Shown: in pieces, positions 37,191 through 46,075 of the stretch
How the letters are laid out: each line of letters starts with the position of its first letter
How positions within the stretch are numbered: position 1 is the first letter of the stretch
Source of the DNA: Chloroflexi bacterium HGW-Chloroflexi-2
GTDB lineage: Bacteria > Chloroflexota > Anaerolineae > Anaerolineales > Anaerolineaceae
Reading direction: 5' to 3'
Assembly (NCBI GenBank): GCA_002840735.1
Contig: PHBY01000006.1
Location: 62,001 to 126,000 of the forward strand
DNA: 64,000 nucleotides
The notes under the pieces: generated by a model
Database searches by the model: none
What the model saw: the letters and a program-made list of their open reading frames with translations, nothing else
What the model was told of the DNA's origin: nothing
Program-made: the position numbers and the translations under genes

Positions 37191-38231
37191 ATGGATAAAA
37201 ATAATCCACATTCAAATTTTTCTGAAGAAGATACCCAACCAATCCGAAAGCAAAAAGATCGTTCGTTGGATGTGACCCAACCTATGGAAACATTTGCAAA
37301 TACACAACCGATTTTCCATGATGATAAAAATGCCAATTATCAACCCATTCAAATTTCCAATTCACGTTTGCCGTTACAACGTCAACCTGACATTCAACCA
37401 AAGAGGAAGCGAAAAGGTTGTGGTTGTTGTGTATGGGGGTTAATTATTCCAGCACTGGCCATCATCATTGGCTTTTTAATATTTCCATATCGTACCAATG
37501 TACTGATCCTGGGAGTCGACCGCTCACCAGATGGTACATTTGTTGGTAGAACTGACACAATTATGCTTTTGAGTGTGATTCCCCTTAAACCGGATGTCAA
37601 TTTATTATCCATCCCCCGAGACTTGTGGGTAAATATTCCGAATTATGGTGAGAATCGCATCAATACCGCTCACTTCTTTGCTGAAGCAAATCTGACTGGT
37701 TCAGGACCAGACGCCGCAATGCAAACTGTTCGTGATAATTTTGGGATAACAGTTAATTATTACGTCCGCTTCAATTTTGAAGGCTTCAAAGATATCGTTA
37801 ATGCCATGGGTGGTATCAATATTGAAATTCAAGAGCCCATGTCAGGTTATGAACCTGGAATCTATACTTTGGATGGAGACCAGGCACTGGCATTTGTAAG
37901 GGATCGCCAGGGTAGCGATGATTTCTTTAGAATGCAGCGTGGGCAAATGATGCTAAAAGCTGCCGTTAAACAAATGCTCAATCCACTCACCTGGCCAAGG
38001 ATCCCATTGATCATCTCGACCGGTTTACAAGCAATAGACACGAATGTCCCTATCTTCGAAATCCCACGTATTGGCCTTGCATTGGTGCGAGCCGTCATCT
38101 CAGATACAATTAATAGTCAAACCATAACACGTGAAATGGTATATCCTACCATTACTTCCGATGGGGCTAACATTCTCATTCCCAATTGGCAGATGATTAA
38201 TCCATTGTTATTGGAGATGTTTGGAGAATAA
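37191..38231 (+). CDS. LytR-CpsA-Psr (LCP) family protein
   Basis: 346 residues from ATG 37191 (GGAG 11 nt upstream); earlier in-frame starts run through the csoR gene and are rejected. A ~75-residue cytoplasmic tail rich in TQP motifs precedes one membrane helix (WGLIIPALAIIIGFLIF). The outer LCP domain has the family residues: LGVDR, GRTDTIMLLSVIP, LLSIPRDLWV, RINTAHFF and FVRDRQGSDDFFRMQRGQ. LCP enzymes attach glycopolymers to cell-wall peptidoglycan. The repeated T(D)Q/TQP motifs in the tail could be regulatory phosphorylation sites; this is inference. Confidence 0.9.
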   Translation: MDKNNPHSNFSEEDTQPIRKQKDRSLDVTQPMETFANTQPIFHDDKNANYQPIQISNSRLPLQRQPDIQPKRKRKGCGCCVWGLIIPALAIIIGFLIFPYRTNVLILGVDRSPDGTFVGRTDTIMLLSVIPLKPDVNLLSIPRDLWVNIPNYGENRINTAHFFAEANLTGSGPDAAMQTVRDNFGITVNYYVRFNFEGFKDIVNAMGGINIEIQEPMSGYEPGIYTLDGDQALAFVRDRQGSDDFFRMQRGQMMLKAAVKQMLNPLTWPRIPLIISTGLQAIDTNVPIFEIPRIGLALVRAVISDTINSQTITREMVYPTITSDGANILIPNWQMINPLLLEMFGE

Positions 38232-38241
38232 AACGCTAAAA

Positions 38242-39003
38242 TCAACCTACACCGTTTTGTGTATGGCGTAAACGCTCCCAGGTTTCATCATCCTCTAATG
38301 TGATCACCCGGAAAGCTTCGGCGTATTGCATTCCTTTATCTTTCGCTCGTTCGGATGCCCATTGTTTCACACGCTCACCAGGGTCCCAATGGGGAAATTG
38401 GCTCTTATGCGCCCGTAAAGCCGACAACTTAATCTCAATGGTATCGTCAATACTGAGAAAAAGCTCAGATTGTTGTTGCCCATAAATGAAAACTTTACGC
38501 ACTTTATGAGCTCGAAGACCTTCACTTTCCAATTCCTGAAAAAGATTAGGTTGCCCGGCTGCCGGGAAGACAGCATCCAGCGTGGCTGTTGCCGCTGCTC
38601 TATGGTCAGGGTGATTGATGTAATATTCACTGGCAAAAACGACCGTAGGATCACCTGTTATTACCACCTCCGGTTTAAACCGCCGGATTTCACGAACAAT
38701 TTTCTTCCTCAATTCCAGGGTAGCTTGTAATAATCCATCCGGTTCCCGCAGAAAAATGATTTCTGTTGCTCCTGCAATTTTTGCAGCACGACGGGCTTCT
38801 TCTTCCCGAATTTCTGCTGCTTTTTCACGGGTCATACCGGGGGTAGCGATACCTACATCCCCGCTGGTGCACAATACATAACTCACACGAGCGCCCGCAA
38901 TTGCCCACCTTGCTAACGTTCCTGCACAGGAAAACTCAATATCATCCGGATGAGCAACAATAGCCATAGCACTTTCTGGAACATAAATAGAATAATCTGT
39001 CAT
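38242..39003 (-). CDS. PIG-L family (LmbE-type) deacetylase
   Basis: 253 residues. The zinc site AHPDDIEF near the N-terminus (His, Asp, Asp) and NHPDHRAAA further on match the PIG-L/BshB/MshB family, which removes acetyl from N-acetylglucosaminyl substrates. Cytoplasmic. A role in bacillithiol-type thiol or glycan synthesis is possible, but no partner genes are nearby. Convergent with the LCP gene (10 bp apart). Confidence 0.87.
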   Translation of the reverse strand: MTDYSIYVPESAMAIVAHPDDIEFSCAGTLARWAIAGARVSYVLCTSGDVGIATPGMTREKAAEIREEEARRAAKIAGATEIIFLREPDGLLQATLELRKKIVREIRRFKPEVVITGDPTVVFASEYYINHPDHRAAATATLDAVFPAAGQPNLFQELESEGLRAHKVRKVFIYGQQQSELFLSIDDTIEIKLSALRAHKSQFPHWDPGERVKQWASERAKDKGMQYAEAFRVITLEDDETWERLRHTQNGVG

Positions 39004-39102
39004 TCAAAAACCTCAATTTGATCTCTCTTAACAAGACCTATTTTATGACGAATTCCTTCTTAATTCAATCATTCTGTCCTGATTTACCTGGAAAGAAAGG
39101 GT

Positions 39103-41205
39103 CTATTTTGGTTTATCTATTTTTTGATACAGTGGCAGCTGGTTTTCTTTCCAGATCACCGCGCGATTACGCCCTAAATCTTTGGCCTTTAATAAAGCCT
39201 GATCAGCCTGATCAATCACCCATTCCAGCCGGGAGTCGCAATCCCCTTCCATGCTGGAAATACCCAAACTGACTGATACAGAGACTTCTCCACGATCCGT
39301 CATAATGGGTCTATCCAACACCAATAACCGAATTCGGTTGGCAATATTCTGCGCATGATGGATGCTTGTTTCGGGGAGCAAAATGACGAACTCCTCCCCT
39401 CCATATCTACCAATAATATCTGACGTTCTTAATACAGAACGGCTTCGGTTGGCAATTTGTTGAAGAACCTGATCCCCAATGATGTGGCCATAAACATCAT
39501 TCACCTTTTTGAACAAGTCGATGTCCAGCATGATCACTGAAATGGAATGGTTATAGCGGCAGGCACGACTGAATTCTATCTGTCCAAGATTAAATAACTG
39601 TCTTCTGTTGTATAACCCGGTCAATGAATCTATCATTGCCATTTTTTCAAAGTTTTCATACATCCTGGCGCGTTCCACTGCAGCACTGAATTGGTCGCCT
39701 AATGTTTGTAATAATGATATTTCATCACCAGAAAAAATAACTTCGGGTGCCATTACCAGATGCAGAAAACCTAAGCGACGTTCACCTAATTTCAATGGGA
39801 TACTGATTAAGCCAGGGTACGAAATCGAAACCTCGAACAATACCCGGCAGGGCATGAAAGTCACCGGCTCCTGATATTCTCCATTTAACAAACGTTCAAA
39901 AGACTTACAAACCGGGCAAATCGGATACGCATCAAATGCTTCCTTAACTGCTTCTGGAAGCTTATAAGAGCCCGCAAAACTCGGTCGGCCAAATTCATCT
40001 GCCAGGATCACATATCCAAATCGGGCTCCAATTAATGAAACGATCGCTTCCAATCCCATCGACATCACATCCTTTAACTCAACCGATTGATTGAGTTGTT
40101 CTGCCACCTTCCGTAAAACATCCAACTCCATAGCTCGGATCTCTGCCATTTCACGAACAGATTGTTCTGCCAATTTACTGGATTTATATTCAGTAATATC
40201 ACGGATTAAAATGAGTTCATTTGGATTCTGGTTGTGAGTTAATAAGGGAGAGAAATTAATTTCGTAATATATCTCCTGCCCATTTTCTGATTGGATAACC
40301 AAATGATTTTGTTTAAATAGAATCACATTCAACCAGGGTGAATTCACGGGGAGAATGGAGTGCAATACCTCACCGAAAATTGCATTTCCATTTAGGTTAA
40401 GTAGCATTTTAGCTGTTCGATTGATATGTAATAATCGATAGCTTTTATTGATCACAATGATTCCGTCTTCTAAATTTTCCAGCAGAGAATGATAAATTAA
40501 TGGTGAAAGGTCAAAAAGTTGATAATGATATATCGAAAATCCGATTAAAATGCCACTGATACCAAAACAAATTGATGCAATTTTTAAGATCTCAGGTTGA
40601 AATAATGGAATCAAGCACAACAGACTGAGAACTAATGAAATCCCTGCTGATAATTTAAACATCTTTGCCTGGGATTTTTCAATGTTTATGGATAATTTAC
40701 TGTGATTATTAATTTGGTAAAAAATAAAACCATAAATCAAAACCGAATAGATCCAAAAAATAACAAACCAATTACCGAACTCAAAATCAACAACATTTAA
40801 ATTATTAACGGCTAATATTTCAATATTCTTCCAGATCATCCAATTAAATTTGGTAATTAATCCAAATAGGATTGTCACCAGTGGCAAAATAAAAATCATG
40901 GACTGCCGCCAGGAATTCTTCCAGCGTTTATGGGCAGTAAATTGCAGGATGAACAGTAAAAATGTTGCTGGAATAAAGCTTAATAAAAATAACTCAATCC
41001 TGAGAGCAATGGGAATCAAATTTTCAGGCAAGTATGCAATCAAGTTTTGAACAAATAACCAACCACTGGTAAAACCAAGCCAAATAGCAAATGGAACTGC
41101 TCCAACAGAAACGCGATTTCTAATGGCATAAACAGCAAAACTGATTAAGAAGGTTATTGTGATTAGTGAAATGATCAGGTAAAGAAATGATAAGAATTGG
41201 TTCAT
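39103..41205 (-). CDS. 7TM-PAS-GAF-GGDEF diguanylate cyclase
   Basis: About 700 residues from ATG 41205 (an upstream TTG at 41226 is also in frame). Seven N-terminal helices, a PAS domain (about 225-330, NLEDGIIVINKSYRLLHIN), a GAF domain (about 365-530) and a C-terminal GGEEF cyclase domain (602-606) with I-site RTSD. The GAF domain has an unusual CPVC pair and a further Cys (MPCRVL), which could bind metal or sense redox. Predicted to make c-di-GMP. The sensor layout is close to the 28409-30571 protein. Confidence 0.87.
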   Translation of the reverse strand: MNQFLSFLYLIISLITITFLISFAVYAIRNRVSVGAVPFAIWLGFTSGWLFVQNLIAYLPENLIPIALRIELFLLSFIPATFLLFILQFTAHKRWKNSWRQSMIFILPLVTILFGLITKFNWMIWKNIEILAVNNLNVVDFEFGNWFVIFWIYSVLIYGFIFYQINNHSKLSINIEKSQAKMFKLSAGISLVLSLLCLIPLFQPEILKIASICFGISGILIGFSIYHYQLFDLSPLIYHSLLENLEDGIIVINKSYRLLHINRTAKMLLNLNGNAIFGEVLHSILPVNSPWLNVILFKQNHLVIQSENGQEIYYEINFSPLLTHNQNPNELILIRDITEYKSSKLAEQSVREMAEIRAMELDVLRKVAEQLNQSVELKDVMSMGLEAIVSLIGARFGYVILADEFGRPSFAGSYKLPEAVKEAFDAYPICPVCKSFERLLNGEYQEPVTFMPCRVLFEVSISYPGLISIPLKLGERRLGFLHLVMAPEVIFSGDEISLLQTLGDQFSAAVERARMYENFEKMAMIDSLTGLYNRRQLFNLGQIEFSRACRYNHSISVIMLDIDLFKKVNDVYGHIIGDQVLQQIANRSRSVLRTSDIIGRYGGEEFVILLPETSIHHAQNIANRIRLLVLDRPIMTDRGEVSVSVSLGISSMEGDCDSRLEWVIDQADQALLKAKDLGRNRAVIWKENQLPLYQKIDKPK

Positions 41206-41287
41206 GCCCCCCCAGGGTATGAGCAAAAATAATAATTTATTTATTCTATCATTTTTTTATAAAAACAATATCAACCTAACAGATTTA

Positions 41288-41596
41288 TTATTGATTGTTA
41301 TTTGTTTTATGGGGTCGTCGATTTTTTATTGATGTTTGCAAGGGCTTTGGCTTCTTGCGGGCATTTTCCACCACCCGGGCATCTGTAGAAGAAGCTAATA
41401 ATGATCGAAGTTGATTGACAGCTTTCTCATCGTATTCAATTCGGTTGCAAACATCACATACCCAACTTGGAAAATCAGGTACTGTAATTAAATCATTCTT
41501 GTGCCAGGCATAATAAGTTACCAACTTGAGATGATAATTACCTACCTGACAGGAAGGGCAAAACACTTTACTTTTTTGAATGGACCTGCGCATCAT
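41288..41596 (-). CDS. YgiT-type zinc finger protein
   Basis: 102 residues. Two CxxC pairs (FCPSC and VCDVC) spaced 33 residues form the MqsA/YgiT-type N-terminal zinc domain, followed by a basic C-terminal tail; no helix-turn-helix is visible. Such proteins are often antitoxin-like or orphan. It starts 7 bp after lepB and is probably in the same operon. Confidence 0.8.
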   Translation of the reverse strand: MMRRSIQKSKVFCPSCQVGNYHLKLVTYYAWHKNDLITVPDFPSWVCDVCNRIEYDEKAVNQLRSLLASSTDARVVENARKKPKPLQTSIKNRRPHKTNNNQ

Positions 41597-41603
41597 TATC
41601 TCT

Positions 41604-42194
41604 TTAGTGGGCTGCGTTTACAACTAATGGGTGAGTTAATATCTTTATTTGATCAATCGGCCAATAAACGATCAATGCCTTTCCAACCACATTTTCTTTT
41701 GGTACGAAGCCCCAACTATGGGAGTCAGATGATTGATTGCGATTATCTCCCAGCACAAAAAACGAATCCAAAGGAACTTCCCAATTTCCTCGATAGGATG
41801 GTGGTGCTGAAATGTACGGTTCCTCCAACGATTGACCATTAATATATACCAATCCACCTTCAATTCTTATTTCATCACCCGGCAATCCGATCAAACGTTT
41901 TATATAATCTTCTTCCGGGTTTCCAGGGTAATGAAAAACTATTACATCTCCATGACGTGGGTTACCTATTGTATAGGCTAATTTATTAACCAGTAATAAT
42001 TCTCCCGGCTGCAAGGTAGGTTTCATGCTGATATTTTCCACCCTTACACGCGGGAAAAAACTATCGATAATAAAATAAAAAATCAACGCCAAAAAGAGCG
42101 TCTGAAAAATTTCCAAAAAAAAGCTGCGCCATTTAGACTTTTTTTCTGTTGTTTCAACCTGATCAATGGGTTGTTCCGGATATGTGTTATTCAA
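41604..42194 (-). CDS. lepB: Signal peptidase I
   Basis: 196 residues. A cytoplasmic tail, one membrane helix (LFLALIFYFIIDSFF), then the catalytic dyad: Ser56 in ISMKPTL and Lys99 in YIKRLIGLPGD, with the GDNRNQSSDSHSWG box E. It cleaves signal peptides of exported proteins at the outer face of the membrane. The single-helix form is typical of Gram-positive-type peptidases. Confidence 0.93.
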   Translation of the reverse strand: MNNTYPEQPIDQVETTEKKSKWRSFFLEIFQTLFLALIFYFIIDSFFPRVRVENISMKPTLQPGELLLVNKLAYTIGNPRHGDVIVFHYPGNPEEDYIKRLIGLPGDEIRIEGGLVYINGQSLEEPYISAPPSYRGNWEVPLDSFFVLGDNRNQSSDSHSWGFVPKENVVGKALIVYWPIDQIKILTHPLVVNAAH

Positions 42195-42279
42195 AATCTA
42201 CTCCCAATTTCTTGTCTTGATTATAAATCCCATACATCATACAATCAAGGGAAGGATTTTACAGAATCTAAATACAAAC

Positions 42280-43197
42280 TTATTCCTCAATTTTCAATTT
42301 TGTGCCACAGGATCGACAAAATACATCCCCAGAATCCGCCCTATGACCACAGCGGTGACAGAATATCGAATCCCCTTCCTGATGCGTTGGCATTCTTTTA
42401 TTACTAACATGTCGTTGGCGCGATTTTGGTAAGATTTCTTTTTGCTTGTTCATATACCAGAGCACGCCAATTACTAACATCACCAGACCAACTCCTGCAA
42501 TAATAAAAGGTACGATTTGAGCAAAAGATGTTTTTCCCTGAATCTTGTCTTCTGTTAATGGTGTCACTGGTTGCACAGGCACTGTCATGCTCGAACTAAG
42601 TGTATTATCTGTTTTTGAATATTCCAAATTTAAGGTAATTTTTGTGTTGGCTTTAATTTCACCCACTTCGTTGGTAAAGTAGGTCAAACCATCAGTGCCT
42701 ACTCGCGGCTGTCCCATACTTTCTTTGAAGGTCATATTGGTGGCTGTTATTGGCTGCTGAACCTCAAGTGAAAGGTTATTAACAGCATATTCTCCGACCC
42801 ATTTGAATTCATAGCTACGAAGAGGATTTTCCAAATCCAGTGATGGATCATAATATTCAATCCAAATTTCAGCAAAGGGCGATGTAAAAGATAACTTGTT
42901 CCATTCTCCAGAAGTCGTCATATCATAATCCAGCAGGTACAATTGCCCATCCAGTTCTCGAACGGCAACCGAATGAGGAGTTCCAGCTGATACAGGTATA
43001 TTAAAATTGATACGCGCTGGGAACTTCACATCACCGGATAAAAATATATTGTTAATGACTAATACTGATGGCTGATCATATTCAGGCCAGATTTTAACCT
43101 GCATTTCTTCAATGGTGATCTCTGATTGCGCCTGAACTGGTAAAGAAAACGCGATAAGCAGAACAAAAATAAAGATGCCCAACAGGAAACGCTGCAT
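42280..43197 (-). CDS. Exported protein with C-terminal cytoplasmic zinc ribbon
   Basis: 305 residues. Cleavable-type signal (LLGIFIFVLLIAFSLPVQAQ), a beta-rich outer domain (about 25-210), one membrane helix (VPFIIAGVGLVMLVIGVLWYM) and a small C-terminal zinc ribbon FCHRCGHRADSGDVFCRSCG that would be on the inside. Unknown function. Upstream lies a divergent region with a fold-back element copy. Confidence 0.7.
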   Translation of the reverse strand: MQRFLLGIFIFVLLIAFSLPVQAQSEITIEEMQVKIWPEYDQPSVLVINNIFLSGDVKFPARINFNIPVSAGTPHSVAVRELDGQLYLLDYDMTTSGEWNKLSFTSPFAEIWIEYYDPSLDLENPLRSYEFKWVGEYAVNNLSLEVQQPITATNMTFKESMGQPRVGTDGLTYFTNEVGEIKANTKITLNLEYSKTDNTLSSSMTVPVQPVTPLTEDKIQGKTSFAQIVPFIIAGVGLVMLVIGVLWYMNKQKEILPKSRQRHVSNKRMPTHQEGDSIFCHRCGHRADSGDVFCRSCGTKLKIEE

Positions 43198-43375
43198 GCT
43201 CCCTCCAAATTTATTACAAAGATTGAAAATTTACCACTGATTTTCTTGACGATAATTATAACCCTGCATTATTAGATAAATTACAATTAATTCCACAATT
43301 AATTCCAAATAAGACAAATTAGCCCGGTAGTGATCTTGCACTGACATTCTTACCTGGAATTCAAAAATTGATGAC

Positions 43376-43480
43376 CGAATTAGTCTGATCTCTATAAATC
43401 GGGGCAATTGGGTGTTTTTGGCGTGCGGCCGCACGCCAAAAACACCCAAGCCACTAATTATCGAAAGGATACGAATTAGT
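43376..43480 (+). repeat. Fold-back element (MITE) copy A
   Basis: An 87-bp body between 9-bp direct repeats cgaattagt (43376-43384, 43472-43480). The centre is a perfect 38-bp palindrome: arm gggtgtttttggcgtgcgg and its complement with no loop. Ends carry imperfect inverted repeats. Lies in the divergent spacer between the zinc-ribbon protein and the sortase; the sortase -10 candidate TATAAT (43482-43487) lies just beyond the right repeat. Confidence 0.85.
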
Positions 43481-43503
43481 GTATAATCACAAAAAAGGAT
43501 CCT

Positions 43504-44412
43504 ATGGCTGGAAAAAGAAAAAAATCTGTTGACGACATGTCCATTCAGGAATTGCGCCAGGTTATTATCGAAAAGCAAAGAGCTGAAAGATCACGTCAAC
43601 CTTCCCAATACAGAAGATCAAACCGCATGGTCAATTTAGAACCAGCAGCAACGCCAGGTTTATTATCTGAGGATTTGTCGCCATCAGATGACGATCTGGA
43701 TGCTTTTCTACCGGATCGAAAACCAAAACGTACTTTTTTTGATCGGATGTTGGTCGGTATTGAAGTAATCGCTGTAGTTGGTTTGATTTTTATTTTCTTT
43801 AATATTTTTGGGCTTTTACGGAATCTGAATCAGGAAGCGATCGCTGCAATGACCTTGCCAACCCTGACTCCCACAGCTATCATTCAAGCGGTTGTGTTGC
43901 CATCCGGACACACCCCGCCAACCGATCCCGGTGGTGTGCGTTTCAACGAGTCTGAAATACCGGAGCATCTTCGTGCTCATGTCCAGGCTATGGCCAGCCT
44001 TCCGTTGCCAACTGCAAGCCCGGAACAGGCGATTCGCATCCGCATCCCTGCTATATCGGTGGATGCACCGATCGTTATGGGTGATGGTGAAGAACAACTC
44101 AAAAAAGGTGTCGGCCAATACATTCATTCGTCCAATCCTGGTCAAAATGGGAACCTGGTTCTTTCTGCCCACAATGATGTGTTTGGTGAAATATTTCGTG
44201 ACCTGGATCAATTGCAACCTGGCGATGAAGTGATTGTTTACACCAATCAGCGTGCGTACACCTATGTTGTACAACAACAGCAGGTTGTAGGACCTCTTCA
44301 AGTAGAAGTTATGGCTCCCACAACTGAACCGGTTGTAACACTGATTTCCTGCTATCCATACATGGTTGATACCCATCGAATCGTGATATCCGCAACTCAG
44401 CTCGACCAATAA
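43504..44412 (+). CDS. Sortase (class D/E-like)
   Basis: 302 residues. A cytoplasmic N-tail (about 80 residues), one membrane helix (LVGIEVIAVVGLIFIFFNIF), a Thr/Pro-rich stalk and a sortase domain (about 175-302). Catalytic His223 (SAHND), Cys283 (TLISCYP) and Arg292 (THRIV) are in place. It should attach surface proteins through a sorting signal; no LPxTG-type substrate was seen in the window. AAGGA precedes the ATG. Confidence 0.88.
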   Translation: MAGKRKKSVDDMSIQELRQVIIEKQRAERSRQPSQYRRSNRMVNLEPAATPGLLSEDLSPSDDDLDAFLPDRKPKRTFFDRMLVGIEVIAVVGLIFIFFNIFGLLRNLNQEAIAAMTLPTLTPTAIIQAVVLPSGHTPPTDPGGVRFNESEIPEHLRAHVQAMASLPLPTASPEQAIRIRIPAISVDAPIVMGDGEEQLKKGVGQYIHSSNPGQNGNLVLSAHNDVFGEIFRDLDQLQPGDEVIVYTNQRAYTYVVQQQQVVGPLQVEVMAPTTEPVVTLISCYPYMVDTHRIVISATQLDQ

Positions 44413-44488
44413 ATTCAAAAACGTGGTATAAATAATATTGCCTATTCTGATACAGGATATGGAAGAATTTGGTTGAGGAGAGTCTCCC

Positions 44489-44695
44489 ATGGCAAAAAAA
44501 CAATACCGAAAAGCAAAAACAGTTAGCACCACCGATAAAACAACAGCTACCGTTTTAAATAGCCCGAAAAATCGTTTATCAAGTACAGATTTTAATCCGG
44601 ATTATTCATACGTTGTAAAAGATTTGAAAAGAATTGGTATATTGGCTGGTAGTTTCATCGGGGTTTTGATCGTCTTAACCTTTTTCTTGCGATAA
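44489..44695 (+). CDS. Small single-helix membrane protein downstream of sortase
   Basis: 68 residues: a basic N-terminus (KKQYRKAKT) and one C-terminal membrane helix (IGILAGSFIGVLIVLTFFL). Starts 76 bp after the sortase gene with gaggaga before ATG, and ends at a strong terminator. Its position suggests a partner of the sortase; no known family. Confidence 0.65.
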   Translation: MAKKQYRKAKTVSTTDKTTATVLNSPKNRLSSTDFNPDYSYVVKDLKRIGILAGSFIGVLIVLTFFLR

Positions 44696-44717
44696 TTTAA
44701 ACAACCAATCAATGATC

Positions 44718-44748
44718 AAAGGCATCTTCTCAAAATGATGCCTTTTTT
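44718..44748 (+). terminator. Terminator after the sortase operon
   Basis: aaaggcatc / gatgccttt stem with a 10-nt loop and a T-run. Confidence 0.85.
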
Positions 44749-44758
44749 TATTTAATAT

Positions 44759-44864
44759 CAATTTTAGTATCATCTCAATAAATCGGGGCAAGCGGGTGTT
44801 TTTGGCGTGCGTCCGCACGCCAAAAACACCCTGACCGCTAATTATTGAAAGGACACCAATTTTA
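44759..44864 (+). repeat. Fold-back element (MITE) copy B
   Basis: A 90-bp body between 8-bp direct repeats caatttta (44759-44766, 44857-44864). Central hairpin arms gggtgtttttggcgtgcg (18 bp) with a 2-nt loop tc. The outer AGCGG/CCGCT pair extends the stem, past a small bulge. Lies directly after a terminator. Confidence 0.88.
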
Positions 44865-44886
44865 TTTACATTTTATTTAATATCAC

Positions 44887-44927
44887 TTGCCAATAATATA
44901 AAGTGTGATATACTGGACTTTAGTCCA
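44887..44927 (+). promoter_or_regulatory. Promoter and palindromic operator of the IclR-PPOX/ABC operon
   Basis: TTGCCA (44887-44892), 16-bp spacer, TATACT (44909-44914). The 14-bp inverted repeat TGGACTTTAGTCCA (44914-44927) starts in the -10 box and covers the expected transcription start, so a bound protein would block transcription. IclR-type regulators commonly use such sites; autoregulation is inferred. Confidence 0.65.
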
Positions 44928-44944
44928 ATATATTGTACTTTGTT

Positions 44945-46072
44945 ATGATAAAAGAAACTTTATCCTCCACGATTGAAAGAACATTAGCTTTGCTTGAAAT
45001 TTTTATGCAAAATCCTGAGGGTTTAAATCCTCAGGAAATTCTAGAGCAAACCAAAATTTCACGTAGCACACTCTTTACTTTATTAAAAGAATTGAAAGAT
45101 ATCGGATATCTCGATCAATCTGAAACACGTGGGCGTTACATTGCCGGTCCACGTCTGTTATCCTGGTCGGGAATGAATTCACCCTCTTACCAGACATTAA
45201 TCAATGTTTTTCAACAGGAATTACACAGCAAAACATTTTCTGAGACACTCGCATTGGCGGTTCACGGTCCAAATGGTATCTTATTATTGGATCAAAGAGA
45301 GGCGGATCAGATCATCAGAGCTGTCTATTCTGTGGGTGAGCCACTTTCCGATGACACCGCAGCTTATAGCATTTTAATTCCACCTTATCAACCCCAGGTT
45401 GTTCAAGACGGCTATCGTTTACGGGAAAATAATGATTATTTTGAAATAGCTGTCCCAATTTGTGCAGACGGTATCAAGCCAATCGCCGGACTATTGCTCA
45501 CAGTACCAAAATATCGCTGGATAACTCAACAACTTCTGGATGAATGGATGCCGGAATTAAGAGCAATGGCTGCCCGCATTTCATATCGTCTGGGCGCTCT
45601 TCAATACAGTCCTTATCACCACGATCAACAATCTTCATTTCAGCCCACTACATTGATGAATGATTCTCAGATAACGCAATTCCTGATCGGTCCCTGGACT
45701 GCCCGATTGGCTTGTATTCGACCTGATGGTCATCCGCATGTCATACCTGTCTGGCAGGAATGGGATGGCAAAAAATTCAACGTTCTCGCCTGGCATGGTA
45801 GTCAGTGGGTGGATTATATTCGCAAAAATCCGCAGGTTTCTCTTACAGTTGACGAACCCTGGGCTCCATATAGACGTGTTGTGATGCGCGGCTCTGCCAA
45901 AGAAGTGTTAAATGTTGATATTGATACCCGAACAACTCTACTTAGCAAATTATCCAAACGTTATCTGGGACAGGATACCCCACAGCGGTTTATTAACCAG
46001 GTAGAAACTGTTTTTACAATCTTCCCTGAAACCCTGAGAGGATGGGTGGGACTGGCGGCAGAAAAGAATTAA
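44945..46072 (+). CDS. IclR-type regulator fused to a PPOX (FMN/F420-binding) domain
   Basis: About 375 residues from ATG 44945. Residues 1-70 are an IclR winged helix (ALLEIFMQNPEGLNPQEI, SRSTLFTLLKELKDIGYLDQ). Residues ~75-215 fit the IclR effector domain, shortened and weakly conserved (LALAVHGPNGILLLDQ, VPICADGIKPIAGLLLTVP). Residues ~235-375 are a pyridoxamine-5'-phosphate-oxidase-like split barrel (ARLACIRPDGHPHVIPVW, VSLTVDEPWAPYRRVVMRG). The regulator may sense a flavin, F420 or vitamin-B6-like ligand. It is followed after 3 bp by an ABC importer operon, which it probably controls. Confidence 0.78.
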   Translation: MIKETLSSTIERTLALLEIFMQNPEGLNPQEILEQTKISRSTLFTLLKELKDIGYLDQSETRGRYIAGPRLLSWSGMNSPSYQTLINVFQQELHSKTFSETLALAVHGPNGILLLDQREADQIIRAVYSVGEPLSDDTAAYSILIPPYQPQVVQDGYRLRENNDYFEIAVPICADGIKPIAGLLLTVPKYRWITQQLLDEWMPELRAMAARISYRLGALQYSPYHHDQQSSFQPTTLMNDSQITQFLIGPWTARLACIRPDGHPHVIPVWQEWDGKKFNVLAWHGSQWVDYIRKNPQVSLTVDEPWAPYRRVVMRGSAKEVLNVDIDTRTTLLSKLSKRYLGQDTPQRFINQVETVFTIFPETLRGWVGLAAEKN

Positions 46073-46075
46073 GCA

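Noticed and set aside
43231-43578. Minus-strand frame of 115 residues across the MITE copy A
   Set aside because: It runs through the fold-back element and into the sortase start, has no ribosome site and no protein-like conservation.
44865-44944. TPP riboswitch before the thiamine-type importer
   Set aside because: The leader is short and lacks the CUGAGA and related conserved TPP elements.
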